The notes beneath the pieces were generated by a model. It worked only from the letters and a program-made list of their open reading frames with translations, did not search any database and was not told where the DNA came from. Below, piece after piece: positions 18,930 to 26,701 of a stretch of DNA of 64,000 bases (position 1 is its first letter; each line of letters begins with the position of its first letter). Source of the stretch: Selenomonas sp. F0473 (GTDB lineage: Bacteria > Bacillota > Negativicutes > Selenomonadales > Selenomonadaceae). The stretch spans positions 1,198,470-1,262,469 of the forward strand of contig NZ_JH992902.1 in the NCBI RefSeq assembly GCF_000315545.1, in the 5' to 3' direction. The position numbers and the translations under genes were made by a program.

Positions 18930-18997
18930 GTATGTCCTCCAACGCAAAAAACGGTCATGCCGCCGGGCACAACCGCCGCTCTATTTTCCATTGACAA

Positions 18998-19530
18998 TCA
19001 CATCGTCGGTCCGATGATCTTCTCCATCCAGATCATGCCGTACCGCCGCCCGAATTTGCACGCGCACCGGTGAAACTCGCCCACCTTCGCGAACCCGAGC
19101 CGCTCGTGAAACGCCGCGCTGTCTTTCGTCAGGTATTCGTCCTCGGCGTCCGGCCAGCCGATACAGGCGTAGAGATTGCATATCCCCCGTGTGCGCAGGC
19201 GTTCTTCCAGCGCCTCATACAGCACATCCGGCCAAGCCCGCCCCCGCGCGCCGCGCGGTCGAGATAGACGGTCAGCTCGCACGAACATCGGTAGGCGGCG
19301 CGCCCCACAAAAGGCCCCGCATACGCATACCCGAGCGTGCGCCCATTGCGTACGGCAACGAGATAGGGGTACCGCGCCGCGGTATTTCGCACGCGGTTCT
19401 CAAACTCCGCAAGGGTCGGCACGTCATATTCAAAGGAGACCGCCGTGTGCTCCACATAGTAGGCATAGATCTCGAGGAGCCGCGGCGCATCTTCCGGTCT
19501 CGCGTCTCGGATGACGGCGGAACTGCTCAT
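18998..19530 (-). pseudogene. Frameshifted GNAT N-acetyltransferase (phosphinothricin acetyltransferase type)
   Basis: Two overlapping frames together make one Pat-like acetyltransferase of about 175 residues. The first part, from ATG 19530, has IRDARPEDAPRLLEIY, YYVEHTAVSFEYDVP and CELTVYLDRAARG. After the acetyl-CoA loop GGGLGR (around 19225) the homology continues in another frame with LYEALEERLRTRGICNLYACI, FHERLGFAKVGEFHRCACKFG and the end at 18998. The frames join if one G is restored in CCGGAT, giving GLGRDVLYEAL, so a one-base deletion in a G run explains the break. It may be a real lesion or a homopolymer sequencing error. The family acetylates small amines, amino acid analogues or methionine derivatives. 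It ends the aldehyde-dehydrogenase gene pair, 9 bases downstream. Confidence 0.75.
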
Positions 19531-19539
19531 ATCGGTTCC

Positions 19540-20967
19540 TCACGCCTCGACGTTCAGCACGATGAGCTTTTCCTCGGTAAACGCGCGGATCGCATAGGCG
19601 GGGCCTTCGCGGCCGATGCCGCTGTCTTTGACGCCGCCGTACGGCATGTTGTCCATGCGGAAGGTCGCGCCGTCGCCGATGATGACCCCGCCGACCTCGA
19701 GGTGCTCGGCACAGTAGTTCGCCACGGCAAGGGAGCGCGTAAAGACGCCCGCCTGCAGGCCGTAACGCGTATCGTTCACCGCGCGGACGGCATCCTCGAT
19801 CGCGTCGTACGGGACGATGCTGAAGACGGGCGCAAAGGTCTCCTCGCAGACGACCTTCATGTCCGGCGCGACATCCGTGAGCACGGTCGGTTCGTAGAAC
19901 GCGCCCGTCCGCGCGCCGCCCGTGAGAATCCGCGCGCCCTGCGCGGCGGCCTCACGCACCCAAGCGTCGATGCGCTCCGCCTCGTGCTCCGAGATCATGG
20001 GGCCGATCTGCGTGTGCACGTCCATCAGATCGCCGCCGCGGAACCCGCGCGCCGCATCGACGGCAGCCTCGCAAAACGTCTCGTAAATGGAACGCGACAC
20101 ATAGACGCGCTGACAGGAGATGCATACCTGTCCCGCATTGACAAAGGCGTATCGCGCGCAGCGTTCGGCGACCCAGCGCACGTCCGCCACATCCTCGTGG
20201 ACGATGTTCGCGGAATTCGAGCCGAGCTCGAGTGAGATGCGACGGAACCCTACGGCATTCCGGAGCGCCTTGCCGACGGGCACGCTCCCCGTGAAGGAAA
20301 ACATGCGGATCCGCTCGTCCGCGGCAAGGAGATCGCCGACGGGCCCGCCCTCGCCGAGTATGAGGTTCAGGCAGCCCGCGGGCAGCCCCGCCTCCCGGAA
20401 GACGTCGCAGAGCATGGACGCTGTGATCGGCGTCGCCGAGGCGGGCTTATAGACGACGGTATTGCCCGCGGCGAGCGCCGGCCCGATCTTGTGCGCGGCG
20501 AGATTGACGGGGAAGTTGAACGGTGTGATGGCGCAGACAACGCCGAGCGGCCGTCGGATCGTGAACGCCATGCGGTTTTCGCAGCCGGGCGCGCCCGCGA
20601 GCGGCACGGTCTCGCCGCGCAGGCGCTTTGCCTCCTCCGCCGAGAGGATGAGGGTCTGATAGGCGCGGTCGATCTCTCCGCGCGCGTCGCGGATGGGTTT
20701 GCCTGCCTCGGCGACGAGTGCCGCGGCGAATTCCTCGCGCCGCTCCCGCATGAGGTTCGCCGCGCGCAGGATGATCTCATAGCGTTCGTACGGGCTCAAG
20801 GTCACCGTTCGAAAGGCGCGCTCCGCCGCATCGACGGCCGCATGCACGTGCGATGCGCCCGCAACCGCAATCTCCGCGATCACCTCGCCCGTCGCCTTAT
20901 GACGAACGGGCAGCGTCCCGTCTCCCGCGGCGCGCACGCCGTCGATCAGCATCCGAATGGTGTCCAT
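19540..20967 (-). CDS. NAD(P)-dependent aldehyde dehydrogenase (GapN/lactaldehyde dehydrogenase-like)
   Basis: Predicted 475-residue cytosolic enzyme oxidising an aldehyde to the acid. ATG at 20967 is chosen for AAGGAGG 7 bases upstream. Catalytic residues are all visible: Asn151 in PFNFP, general base Glu247 in LELGSN, nucleophile Cys282 in NAGQVCIS, and the cofactor-region FTGSVPVGK near 226. The conserved EETFAPV block follows. The length and GQVCIS context fit the non-phosphorylating GAPDH / lactaldehyde / succinate-semialdehyde branch, but the substrate cannot be fixed. Its neighbour downstream is the broken acetyltransferase; no shared pathway is evident. Confidence 0.85.
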   Translation of the reverse strand: MDTIRMLIDGVRAAGDGTLPVRHKATGEVIAEIAVAGASHVHAAVDAAERAFRTVTLSPYERYEIILRAANLMRERREEFAAALVAEAGKPIRDARGEIDRAYQTLILSAEEAKRLRGETVPLAGAPGCENRMAFTIRRPLGVVCAITPFNFPVNLAAHKIGPALAAGNTVVYKPASATPITASMLCDVFREAGLPAGCLNLILGEGGPVGDLLAADERIRMFSFTGSVPVGKALRNAVGFRRISLELGSNSANIVHEDVADVRWVAERCARYAFVNAGQVCISCQRVYVSRSIYETFCEAAVDAARGFRGGDLMDVHTQIGPMISEHEAERIDAWVREAAAQGARILTGGARTGAFYEPTVLTDVAPDMKVVCEETFAPVFSIVPYDAIEDAVRAVNDTRYGLQAGVFTRSLAVANYCAEHLEVGGVIIGDGATFRMDNMPYGGVKDSGIGREGPAYAIRAFTEEKLIVLNVEA

Positions 20968-21019
20968 CCCGCATCCTCCTTCCGCGCCGCCGATCATGCG
21001 GCGGCGCCTTCTCTCCTAT

Positions 21020-22117
21020 TTATCCCTCGTCGTGCACCAGCCGCAGCGCGAGTTCCGCGTTGCGTGCGGCGAGGATCCGCATCTGCGCGAGCAGTTCGCC
21101 GCTCGTCTCCGCGAATTCGTGCCGTGCGCTCCATTTGCGGCGCACTTCTTTGAGCACGCTCGCCGTCGTGATATCTTGTAAGTCGTTGACGGGTTTTTCC
21201 CCGATGGAACGCAGGAAGCGGTCCACCTTCGGATCGTACGAGATGCCGATCATCGGGACGCCCATGACGCCCGCAAAGATGAGCGCATGCAGGCGCACGC
21301 CGATCATGAGGTCCATGTTGGCGACGAGGGAAAGCAGCTCCGTCGTCGTATATTCGCCCGTGAGGACGGTACAGTCCTCTGCGGTTCGGGCAGCGACGGT
21401 CTCGGCCGTGCGCACGTCCTCGGGATACTGCATGGGGAGGAAGACGACGCGCGCGTCGAGCTCTCGGACGATGTTGTCGCTGATCTCGGCGAGTACTTCC
21501 TTATAGTGCTGCCAGCCCTGCCAGTCGCGTACGGAGATGCCGATGACGGGCTTCGCTCCGTCCGCGCCGTAATGTGCGAGGATGGCGCGCCCCGCTTCCC
21601 TGCCGACCGGATGGATGCCGAGCACGGGATCGGCCGTGCACTCCATCGGCGGACGGACGATGCCGAGCCGCCGCAGTTCTGCCATCGATCCTTCGTCCCG
21701 CACGGTGATCAGCGACACCCTATTGCCGATCCAACGCATCGCACGGCAGGCAAACGCCCCCGCGACGGGACCGATGCCCTGCGCGTAAAGCATGACGCGC
21801 TTGCCCAAAAGAAGCGCAAGGAAGATCACCGCCATATAGTAGTATAGGCTGCGCCCGCTTGTGACGTTCTGCAGAAGGCTCCCGCCGCCGCTGACGACGA
21901 GATCCGCGCGGCGCATCGCGCTGAGAATGGCCCCCGCATCAAACGAGCCGATCGCCTCCACGCCGTGCCTGCGGCGCGTGTCCTCCGGTTCGGCGGAGAT
22001 CACGGTGATATGAAGTTCCGGGTCTAGGTCTCCGAGCACTTCCAGCATCGCCGCGAGCATTGCCTCGTCGCCCGCGTTCTTCGCTCCGTAGTACCCCGAT
22101 ACGACGATCCGCTTCAT
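21020..22117 (-). CDS. csaB: Polysaccharide pyruvyl transferase CsaB
   Basis: Predicted 365 residues. ATG at 22117 follows GGAGGGG by 10 bases and gives MKRIVVSGYYGAKNAGDEAML, the characteristic N-terminus. Other family blocks are VVSGGGSLLQ, YAQGIGPV, GISVRDWQGW, LPMQYPED and GVRLHALIFAGV. CsaB adds pyruvate to a cell-wall-linked polysaccharide, the anchor for SLH-domain proteins. In Negativicutes, SLH domains also anchor abundant outer-membrane proteins to peptidoglycan. It lies 55 bp after the DUF5693 gene, a pairing commonly seen in Firmicutes, and ends the run secA - prfB - DUF2993 - DUF5693 - csaB. Confidence 0.9.
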   Translation of the reverse strand: MKRIVVSGYYGAKNAGDEAMLAAMLEVLGDLDPELHITVISAEPEDTRRRHGVEAIGSFDAGAILSAMRRADLVVSGGGSLLQNVTSGRSLYYYMAVIFLALLLGKRVMLYAQGIGPVAGAFACRAMRWIGNRVSLITVRDEGSMAELRRLGIVRPPMECTADPVLGIHPVGREAGRAILAHYGADGAKPVIGISVRDWQGWQHYKEVLAEISDNIVRELDARVVFLPMQYPEDVRTAETVAARTAEDCTVLTGEYTTTELLSLVANMDLMIGVRLHALIFAGVMGVPMIGISYDPKVDRFLRSIGEKPVNDLQDITTASVLKEVRRKWSARHEFAETSGELLAQMRILAARNAELALRLVHDEG

Positions 22118-22172
22118 CGGGTCAAATCCCCTCCGTTTCTTCGTGCCCATTTTCGGCATGTTTGACGCAGCC

Positions 22173-24227
22173 TCACGATGTCGCAGCCTTCACCTTGTCC
22201 AGCAAACGGTTCCAGGCCGCAACGAGCGCGACCAATGCGGCGCCGATCGCGCCGCCCAGCGCAATGCCGCCGATACCGCGCACAAGCGACATCTCGATCG
22301 GCGTGCGCATATGAGCGAAGGTCTCGACCATCGAGCCCTGTCCGATCGTCGCGGCGAGCACAAGCCCGAAGACGATCATCGTCGGCCAGCGCCGCGCCGC
22401 CGCATAGATGCCGAGCAGGAACGCGGGATGTCCGATGAGGAACTCCTTCGTACGGGGCCGCGCATAGAAGACCTGCTCGAGGAAGGCGCGCACCTGCAGT
22501 TCGATGCCCGGCACGGGCAGCCCCGAAGTATGACCGCTGCGCAGAACGAGCACAACAAGCCCGCCGAGGAGGGCGAGCGCGCCGAGCAGCGAACCGACGC
22601 GCACAGGGGTCGCGAGGATCTCGCGCACCTGTCCCATGACCCCCGCGGAGGCGTCGTAGCGCCCGTCAAAGATGTCAAAGCGCTGCATGAACGCGACGGC
22701 GACAAGGATCATCGGCAGGACGAAGGTCAGCTTGATCCCGCGGAAGATATCGAACTCGAGGAAGTAGCGCGTATCCGAGAGCGCACCCGAGAGATAGGAG
22801 GCGCCGATGAGAGAAAGCGCGCTCGTGATGCCGAGAAGGATGAGCCCGCCGACGATGATGCGCCATGCGGGGGCATCTTTCGGGAACCGCCGCCCGCGGA
22901 GGAGATCAAGCAGCCCCACCATCGCGAGCGCGGGAAAGAGGTTCGCGCTCGCAAACGACGCGAGGATCCGAATTTTGCTCCCTGCGCCGAGCAGCACGGG
23001 CATCATCCCGATGAGCGCCGCAATGGCAAAGAAGAGCAGCAGGAGGCGGGGGCGCCGGTTGAGCGCGGGAACGACGAGCGACAGGTAGAGCATGCCCGCG
23101 GCCGCAACGCCCATGATGACGAGCGCGCGCAGGATGCGCGCAGGTTCATAAGCGGCGAACATGCCCGCTCTGCCGATCTTGAATCCGTGCGATTCGAGCG
23201 CCGCGCGCGTATCGGCGAAGTATTTCATATTCGTCTCGAGGAGCGACATGTTCGGCGCGGGTTCCTCGTAGATGCGCAGGAGGTTGATGCGGATGTTCCG
23301 CTCCTCGTCCGTCGTCACCCAACGCTCGACGGCGTCCGCGATCTTGAGTTTTTTCAGTTCGTCCTTGGGAATGGAGTAAAGGCGCGCCACGTGATCGTAG
23401 CCGATCCCCTTCGCGATCTCGTCCATACCCTGCTGGCGGTAAAATTGGAGCTGTGTCACCCCCTCGATGAGGCCGAGGTTCAGGTGCCGTTCCCGCATCT
23501 CGTCAATCGTCGTCTGGAGCGCCTTCGGCGCGCCGAGGGTCTCCGTGCCCGAGAACACGATATCCGAGATACGGATACCGTCCATGCGCGCGAAGACCGC
23601 CCGCACATCGTCCGGCGTACAGGCTTCGTAGTTCGACGGACGTGCGAGGACGTCGAAGCCCGCCGCGTTGACGGCGCGCATCTCGTCGCTCGGCAGTCCG
23701 ATATTCCGTTTTTCGAACGCCTCGTAGTAGTCCTTGACGGCGATGACCTCGTCGCCGCCGACCGTATGAACGGTCACGCGGCGCGCGCCGAAGCGCTGCA
23801 CGAGATCGTCTTTCAGCTCGGCGTAGGCAGCCGGATCATGTCCGACGATATAGATCTCCGTGCCGACGATCTTCCCGTCCTCGACGAGCGACCGCCAAAG
23901 CGGATCGGTCAGCATGCCCGCATGGTAGCGCGCGATGATGTCCGCGCCCGTCAGCGCGACCGCTTTGCCGTTCACGTTAAACTTTTTGAACGTCGTCTCA
24001 TAGACGGCGAGCGATGTGATGCCCGCTTCCTTTGCCTGCGCAAAGACTTCGTCCGGAGGAAGCCCCTCGCGCGCGGCGAGCTCGAGGAGGCCCTCGTAGT
24101 CGATGGCGAGTTCCACCGTGCGGCTGTTTTCCTCGATCACATGGCGCTCGATACCGATGACGAACGATGCGAGAAATCCGATGAAAACGGCTGCGAGGAG
24201 CACGGAATGATAGTGAAATTTCTTCAT
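22173..24227 (-). CDS. DUF5693 family membrane protein
   Basis: Predicted 684 residues. An N-terminal helix (VLLAAVFIGFLASFVIGI) leads to an extracytoplasmic region of some 330 residues containing LGLIEGVTQLQFYRQQG and YDHVARLYSIPKDEL. About ten membrane helices follow from residue 365 to the end. This architecture and the position next to csaB identify the DUF5693 family, whose function is not established; the neighbourhood suggests cell-envelope polymer assembly or anchoring. ATG at 24227 follows GGAA-type sequence. The gap to csaB is 55 bp and to the DUF2993 gene 25 bp, so the three are likely cotranscribed. Confidence 0.8.
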   Translation of the reverse strand: MKKFHYHSVLLAAVFIGFLASFVIGIERHVIEENSRTVELAIDYEGLLELAAREGLPPDEVFAQAKEAGITSLAVYETTFKKFNVNGKAVALTGADIIARYHAGMLTDPLWRSLVEDGKIVGTEIYIVGHDPAAYAELKDDLVQRFGARRVTVHTVGGDEVIAVKDYYEAFEKRNIGLPSDEMRAVNAAGFDVLARPSNYEACTPDDVRAVFARMDGIRISDIVFSGTETLGAPKALQTTIDEMRERHLNLGLIEGVTQLQFYRQQGMDEIAKGIGYDHVARLYSIPKDELKKLKIADAVERWVTTDEERNIRINLLRIYEEPAPNMSLLETNMKYFADTRAALESHGFKIGRAGMFAAYEPARILRALVIMGVAAAGMLYLSLVVPALNRRPRLLLLFFAIAALIGMMPVLLGAGSKIRILASFASANLFPALAMVGLLDLLRGRRFPKDAPAWRIIVGGLILLGITSALSLIGASYLSGALSDTRYFLEFDIFRGIKLTFVLPMILVAVAFMQRFDIFDGRYDASAGVMGQVREILATPVRVGSLLGALALLGGLVVLVLRSGHTSGLPVPGIELQVRAFLEQVFYARPRTKEFLIGHPAFLLGIYAAARRWPTMIVFGLVLAATIGQGSMVETFAHMRTPIEMSLVRGIGGIALGGAIGAALVALVAAWNRLLDKVKAATS

Positions 24228-24252
24228 GAAAGTTCCTTCTCTGATGCGGGAA

Positions 24253-24936
24253 TTACGACGCGTCCTTGCCCGCCGTCAAAATGACGACACCGTCGCGGGC
24301 CTCGACGCTCCGGAACGCAAGGCCGAGCGGCAGCGCGTCGGCACGGGCGACAACGATATCCGGGAAGAGCCCGTCGAGGCTGAGCGCGTTCATGCCGCGC
24401 CCGCGCGCGGAAATGCGGCGGACTTTATAATAGAGGTCGCCGGAGACGATTTCAAACGCTCCCTCGAGCGTGACGGCAAAGGTCTGCCCGAGGGCCTTGG
24501 TCTTCGCCGTGGCAACGACGCCGTCCGGCGTGACGGTCACATCGACGTCCTCAAATTTGCCCGTGGACTTTGTGATCAGTTCGCGGATGGCGTCCGCATC
24601 AATCACGCCGCGCAGCTCCGCAGACTTGGCCGAGGTGAGAACCGCCCTGCGCTCGGTCAGAAGCGTCAGCGTATCGATATGAAGTCCCGTGCCTGTGAGC
24701 GTGAGTTCGCGGACGAAGATCTTGCCGATGCGCCCCTGCCGCAGAACGCCGTCCACCGCGCCGATCTCGCCGAAGACGAGGCGCGGGCTCTCCGAGATCG
24801 AGATCTGCACATCCTCCGCCGCCGTTTGCTCGCGCAGCGCATCCACAATGAGGTTCGTGGCGTAGGAAGGGAGGGCGAGCACCGCCCCCGCGGCAATGAC
24901 GACGATAATGAGCAGCGCTGCAGCGGCTTTCCACAT
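24253..24936 (-). CDS. DUF2993 / LmeA-like phospholipid-binding protein
   Basis: Predicted 227 residues from ATG 24936 (GGAGG 5 bases upstream; the in-frame ATG at 24957 lacks a site). One N-terminal membrane anchor (AAALLIIVVIAAGAVLALPS) precedes a soluble beta-rich domain with paired DUF2993 repeats, for example IGKIFVRELTLTGTGLHIDT and IDADAIRELITKSTG. Proteins of this family bind phospholipid and act in envelope maintenance in actinobacteria. In a diderm Firmicute a lipid or polymer transport role across the periplasm is plausible but unproven. First gene of the trio with DUF5693 and csaB. Confidence 0.75.
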   Translation of the reverse strand: MWKAAAALLIIVVIAAGAVLALPSYATNLIVDALREQTAAEDVQISISESPRLVFGEIGAVDGVLRQGRIGKIFVRELTLTGTGLHIDTLTLLTERRAVLTSAKSAELRGVIDADAIRELITKSTGKFEDVDVTVTPDGVVATAKTKALGQTFAVTLEGAFEIVSGDLYYKVRRISARGRGMNALSLDGLFPDIVVARADALPLGLAFRSVEARDGVVILTAGKDAS

Positions 24937-25077
24937 GTGAACCTCCAATCGTTGCATGTTGTATTACGGCTCAGGGCATCTTTCTCGCTGCTGCGCAAAC
25001 GGCGCGATTTTTCGGTGCCTCCCGTTCGCGGGCGAATTCTTGTCGCTGCGTAAACGACACGGCAGTTCGTGCATGAA

Positions 25078-25235
25078 AATCCCACGCTCCGACCGTAACG
25101 TAAGTGACGCGGAAGTTTGGATGCATAGCTAGGAATAAGGAGAATGCGAGGGAGTCGTAGTTAAGACCTACGTCGACCGACGCATTCGACGAAATGACGA
25201 CGCTAGGCGCCAAAATCCCGCGTCACGTCGCGCGT
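25078..25235. repeat. Dispersed intergenic repeat, copy 1
   Basis: Imperfect repeat of about 150 bases in the gap between prfB and the DUF2993 gene, matching 26540-26690. Shared blocks: AGGAGAATGCGAG, GTAGTTAAGACCTAC, CATTCGACGAAATGACG and AATCCCGCGTCAC. GAATGCG and CGCATTC are inverted around GTAG...CTAC, so it can form a stem-loop on either strand. The gap holds nothing else recognisable. Confidence 0.7.
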
Positions 25236-25240
25236 CACGC

Positions 25241-26347
25241 CTAGAATTCGTGATTGGCCTTTGCGTTGAGGTAAGCCCTGATAAACGGGTCGATCTCCCC
25301 GTCCATAACCGCCTGCACGTTTCCCGTCTCGGCGTTCGTGCGGACGTCTTTCACCATCGTGTACGGCTGGAACACATAGGAGCGAATCTGACTGCCCCAC
25401 TCGATCTTCTGCTGGACGCCTTCGAGTTTGGCAATCTCCTCTTCCTTCTTCTCCTGCTCGAGCTCGAAGAGTTTAGCGCGGAGCATCTTGAGGCACTGCT
25501 CCTTGTTCTGGAGCTGGGAGCGCTCGTTCTGGCACTGCACGACGATGCCCGTCGGCTCGTGCGTCATGCGCACGGCGGACGATGTCTTGTTGATGTGCTG
25601 CCCGCCCGCGCCGCTCGCGCGGTAGTAATCGACGCGCACATCGTCCATGTGGATGTCCACTTCGACCGCATCGTCGATCTCGGGCATGACGTCGCACGCG
25701 GAGAACGATGTGTGCCGCCGCGCCTGCGAGTCGAACGGCGAGATGCGGACGAGGCGATGGACGCCCTTTTCAGATTTTAGGAAGCCGTAGGCGTTGTGCC
25801 CCTTGATGAAAAGGCTCGCGGACTTGACGCCCGCCTCGTCGCCCGGCTGGAGGTCGGCAGTCTCGACGGTGAACCCGTGCCGCTCCGCCCAGCGCCCGTA
25901 CATGCGCAGGAGCATCTGCGTCCAGTCCTGCGCCTCGGTGCCGCCCGCGCCCGCGTGGAGCGTGAGAATCGCGTTGTTCGCGTCGTATTCCCCGGAGAGG
26001 AGCACCTCGAGCTGGAGCGTCTCGAGCCCCGCGGCGATCGCGTCGAGCTCGGCGCGGATATCGTCCTCCATCGCGGGATCGTTCTCTTCGATGCCCATTT
26101 CATAGAGGGTCTCGGCGTCCTCGTATTTCGCGGCGAGCGCCTTGTAGGTGTCGACGCCGCCCTTGAGATCCACGAGTTCCCGGTTGACCTTCTGCGCCGC
26201 CGCCGCATCGTCCCAGAACGTCGGCTCGCTCATCTTGTATTCGAGCTCGGCGATCTTCTCCTCCTTCGCGGGGATCTCCAGGGAAATGCGCATCTGATCC
26301 AGCTTTTCGCCCAAATCACTCAGTGTCGGTTTCAGATCTTCCAGCAT
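25241..26347 (-). CDS. prfB: Peptide chain release factor 2 (RF2)
   Basis: Predicted 368-residue class I release factor recognising UGA and UAA. SPF at 203-205 is the RF2 codon-recognition motif and GGQ at 248-250 triggers peptidyl-tRNA hydrolysis. The helical N-terminal domain (about 1-110) is present. The gene reads uninterrupted from ATG 26347 through the region (around codon 25) where many species have an in-frame UGA and a programmed +1 frameshift. RF2 autoregulation by frameshifting therefore appears absent. It is separated from secA by 354 bp and from the DUF2993 gene by about 300 bp, both gaps carrying the same repeat. Confidence 0.96.
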   Translation of the reverse strand: MLEDLKPTLSDLGEKLDQMRISLEIPAKEEKIAELEYKMSEPTFWDDAAAAQKVNRELVDLKGGVDTYKALAAKYEDAETLYEMGIEENDPAMEDDIRAELDAIAAGLETLQLEVLLSGEYDANNAILTLHAGAGGTEAQDWTQMLLRMYGRWAERHGFTVETADLQPGDEAGVKSASLFIKGHNAYGFLKSEKGVHRLVRISPFDSQARRHTSFSACDVMPEIDDAVEVDIHMDDVRVDYYRASGAGGQHINKTSSAVRMTHEPTGIVVQCQNERSQLQNKEQCLKMLRAKLFELEQEKKEEEIAKLEGVQQKIEWGSQIRSYVFQPYTMVKDVRTNAETGNVQAVMDGEIDPFIRAYLNAKANHEF

Positions 26348-26539
26348 GTTGTTTCTTCCCTAAATTACACAATTATTAACTCCGCATTTTATTGGCTCAG
26401 TATGGGGCCGTCCGCACATCATGCGCGGCACAAAGTTACGCGCGCGTATGTCGCGGGAGAGCGCGGCAACGCGGGGCGGGACGCGCGTGAATCAAGTCCC
26501 CTCCCCCCCAGAACCAAACCTAAGTGACGACGCTAGGCG

Positions 26540-26690
26540 CGAAAATCCCGCGTCACACCGCCCCGTCATACCGCAAACCAAGTGAAGCGCTAGGTTCGAT
26601 GCACGGGTAGGAATGAGGAGAATGCGAGCGACGGCGTAGTTAAGACCTACTCCGAGCGAAGCGTTCGACGAAATGACGCCGCCGTGCGCA
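26540..26690. repeat. Dispersed intergenic repeat, copy 2
   Basis: Second copy, between secA and prfB, sharing with copy 1 the blocks AGGAGAATGCGAG, GTAGTTAAGACCTAC, TTCGACGAAATGACG and the flanking AATCCCGCGTCAC. The rest of the 26348-26701 gap shows no gene. A short GACGACGCTAGGCGC piece also found in copy 1 lies at about 26526-26540. Confidence 0.7.
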
Positions 26691-26701
26691 AAGATAGCGT
26701 T

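Noticed and set aside
22143-24284. A 713-codon open frame on the plus strand
   Set aside because: It is the complement of the DUF5693 gene, with composition dominated by Arg, Glu and Asp and no recognisable domain.
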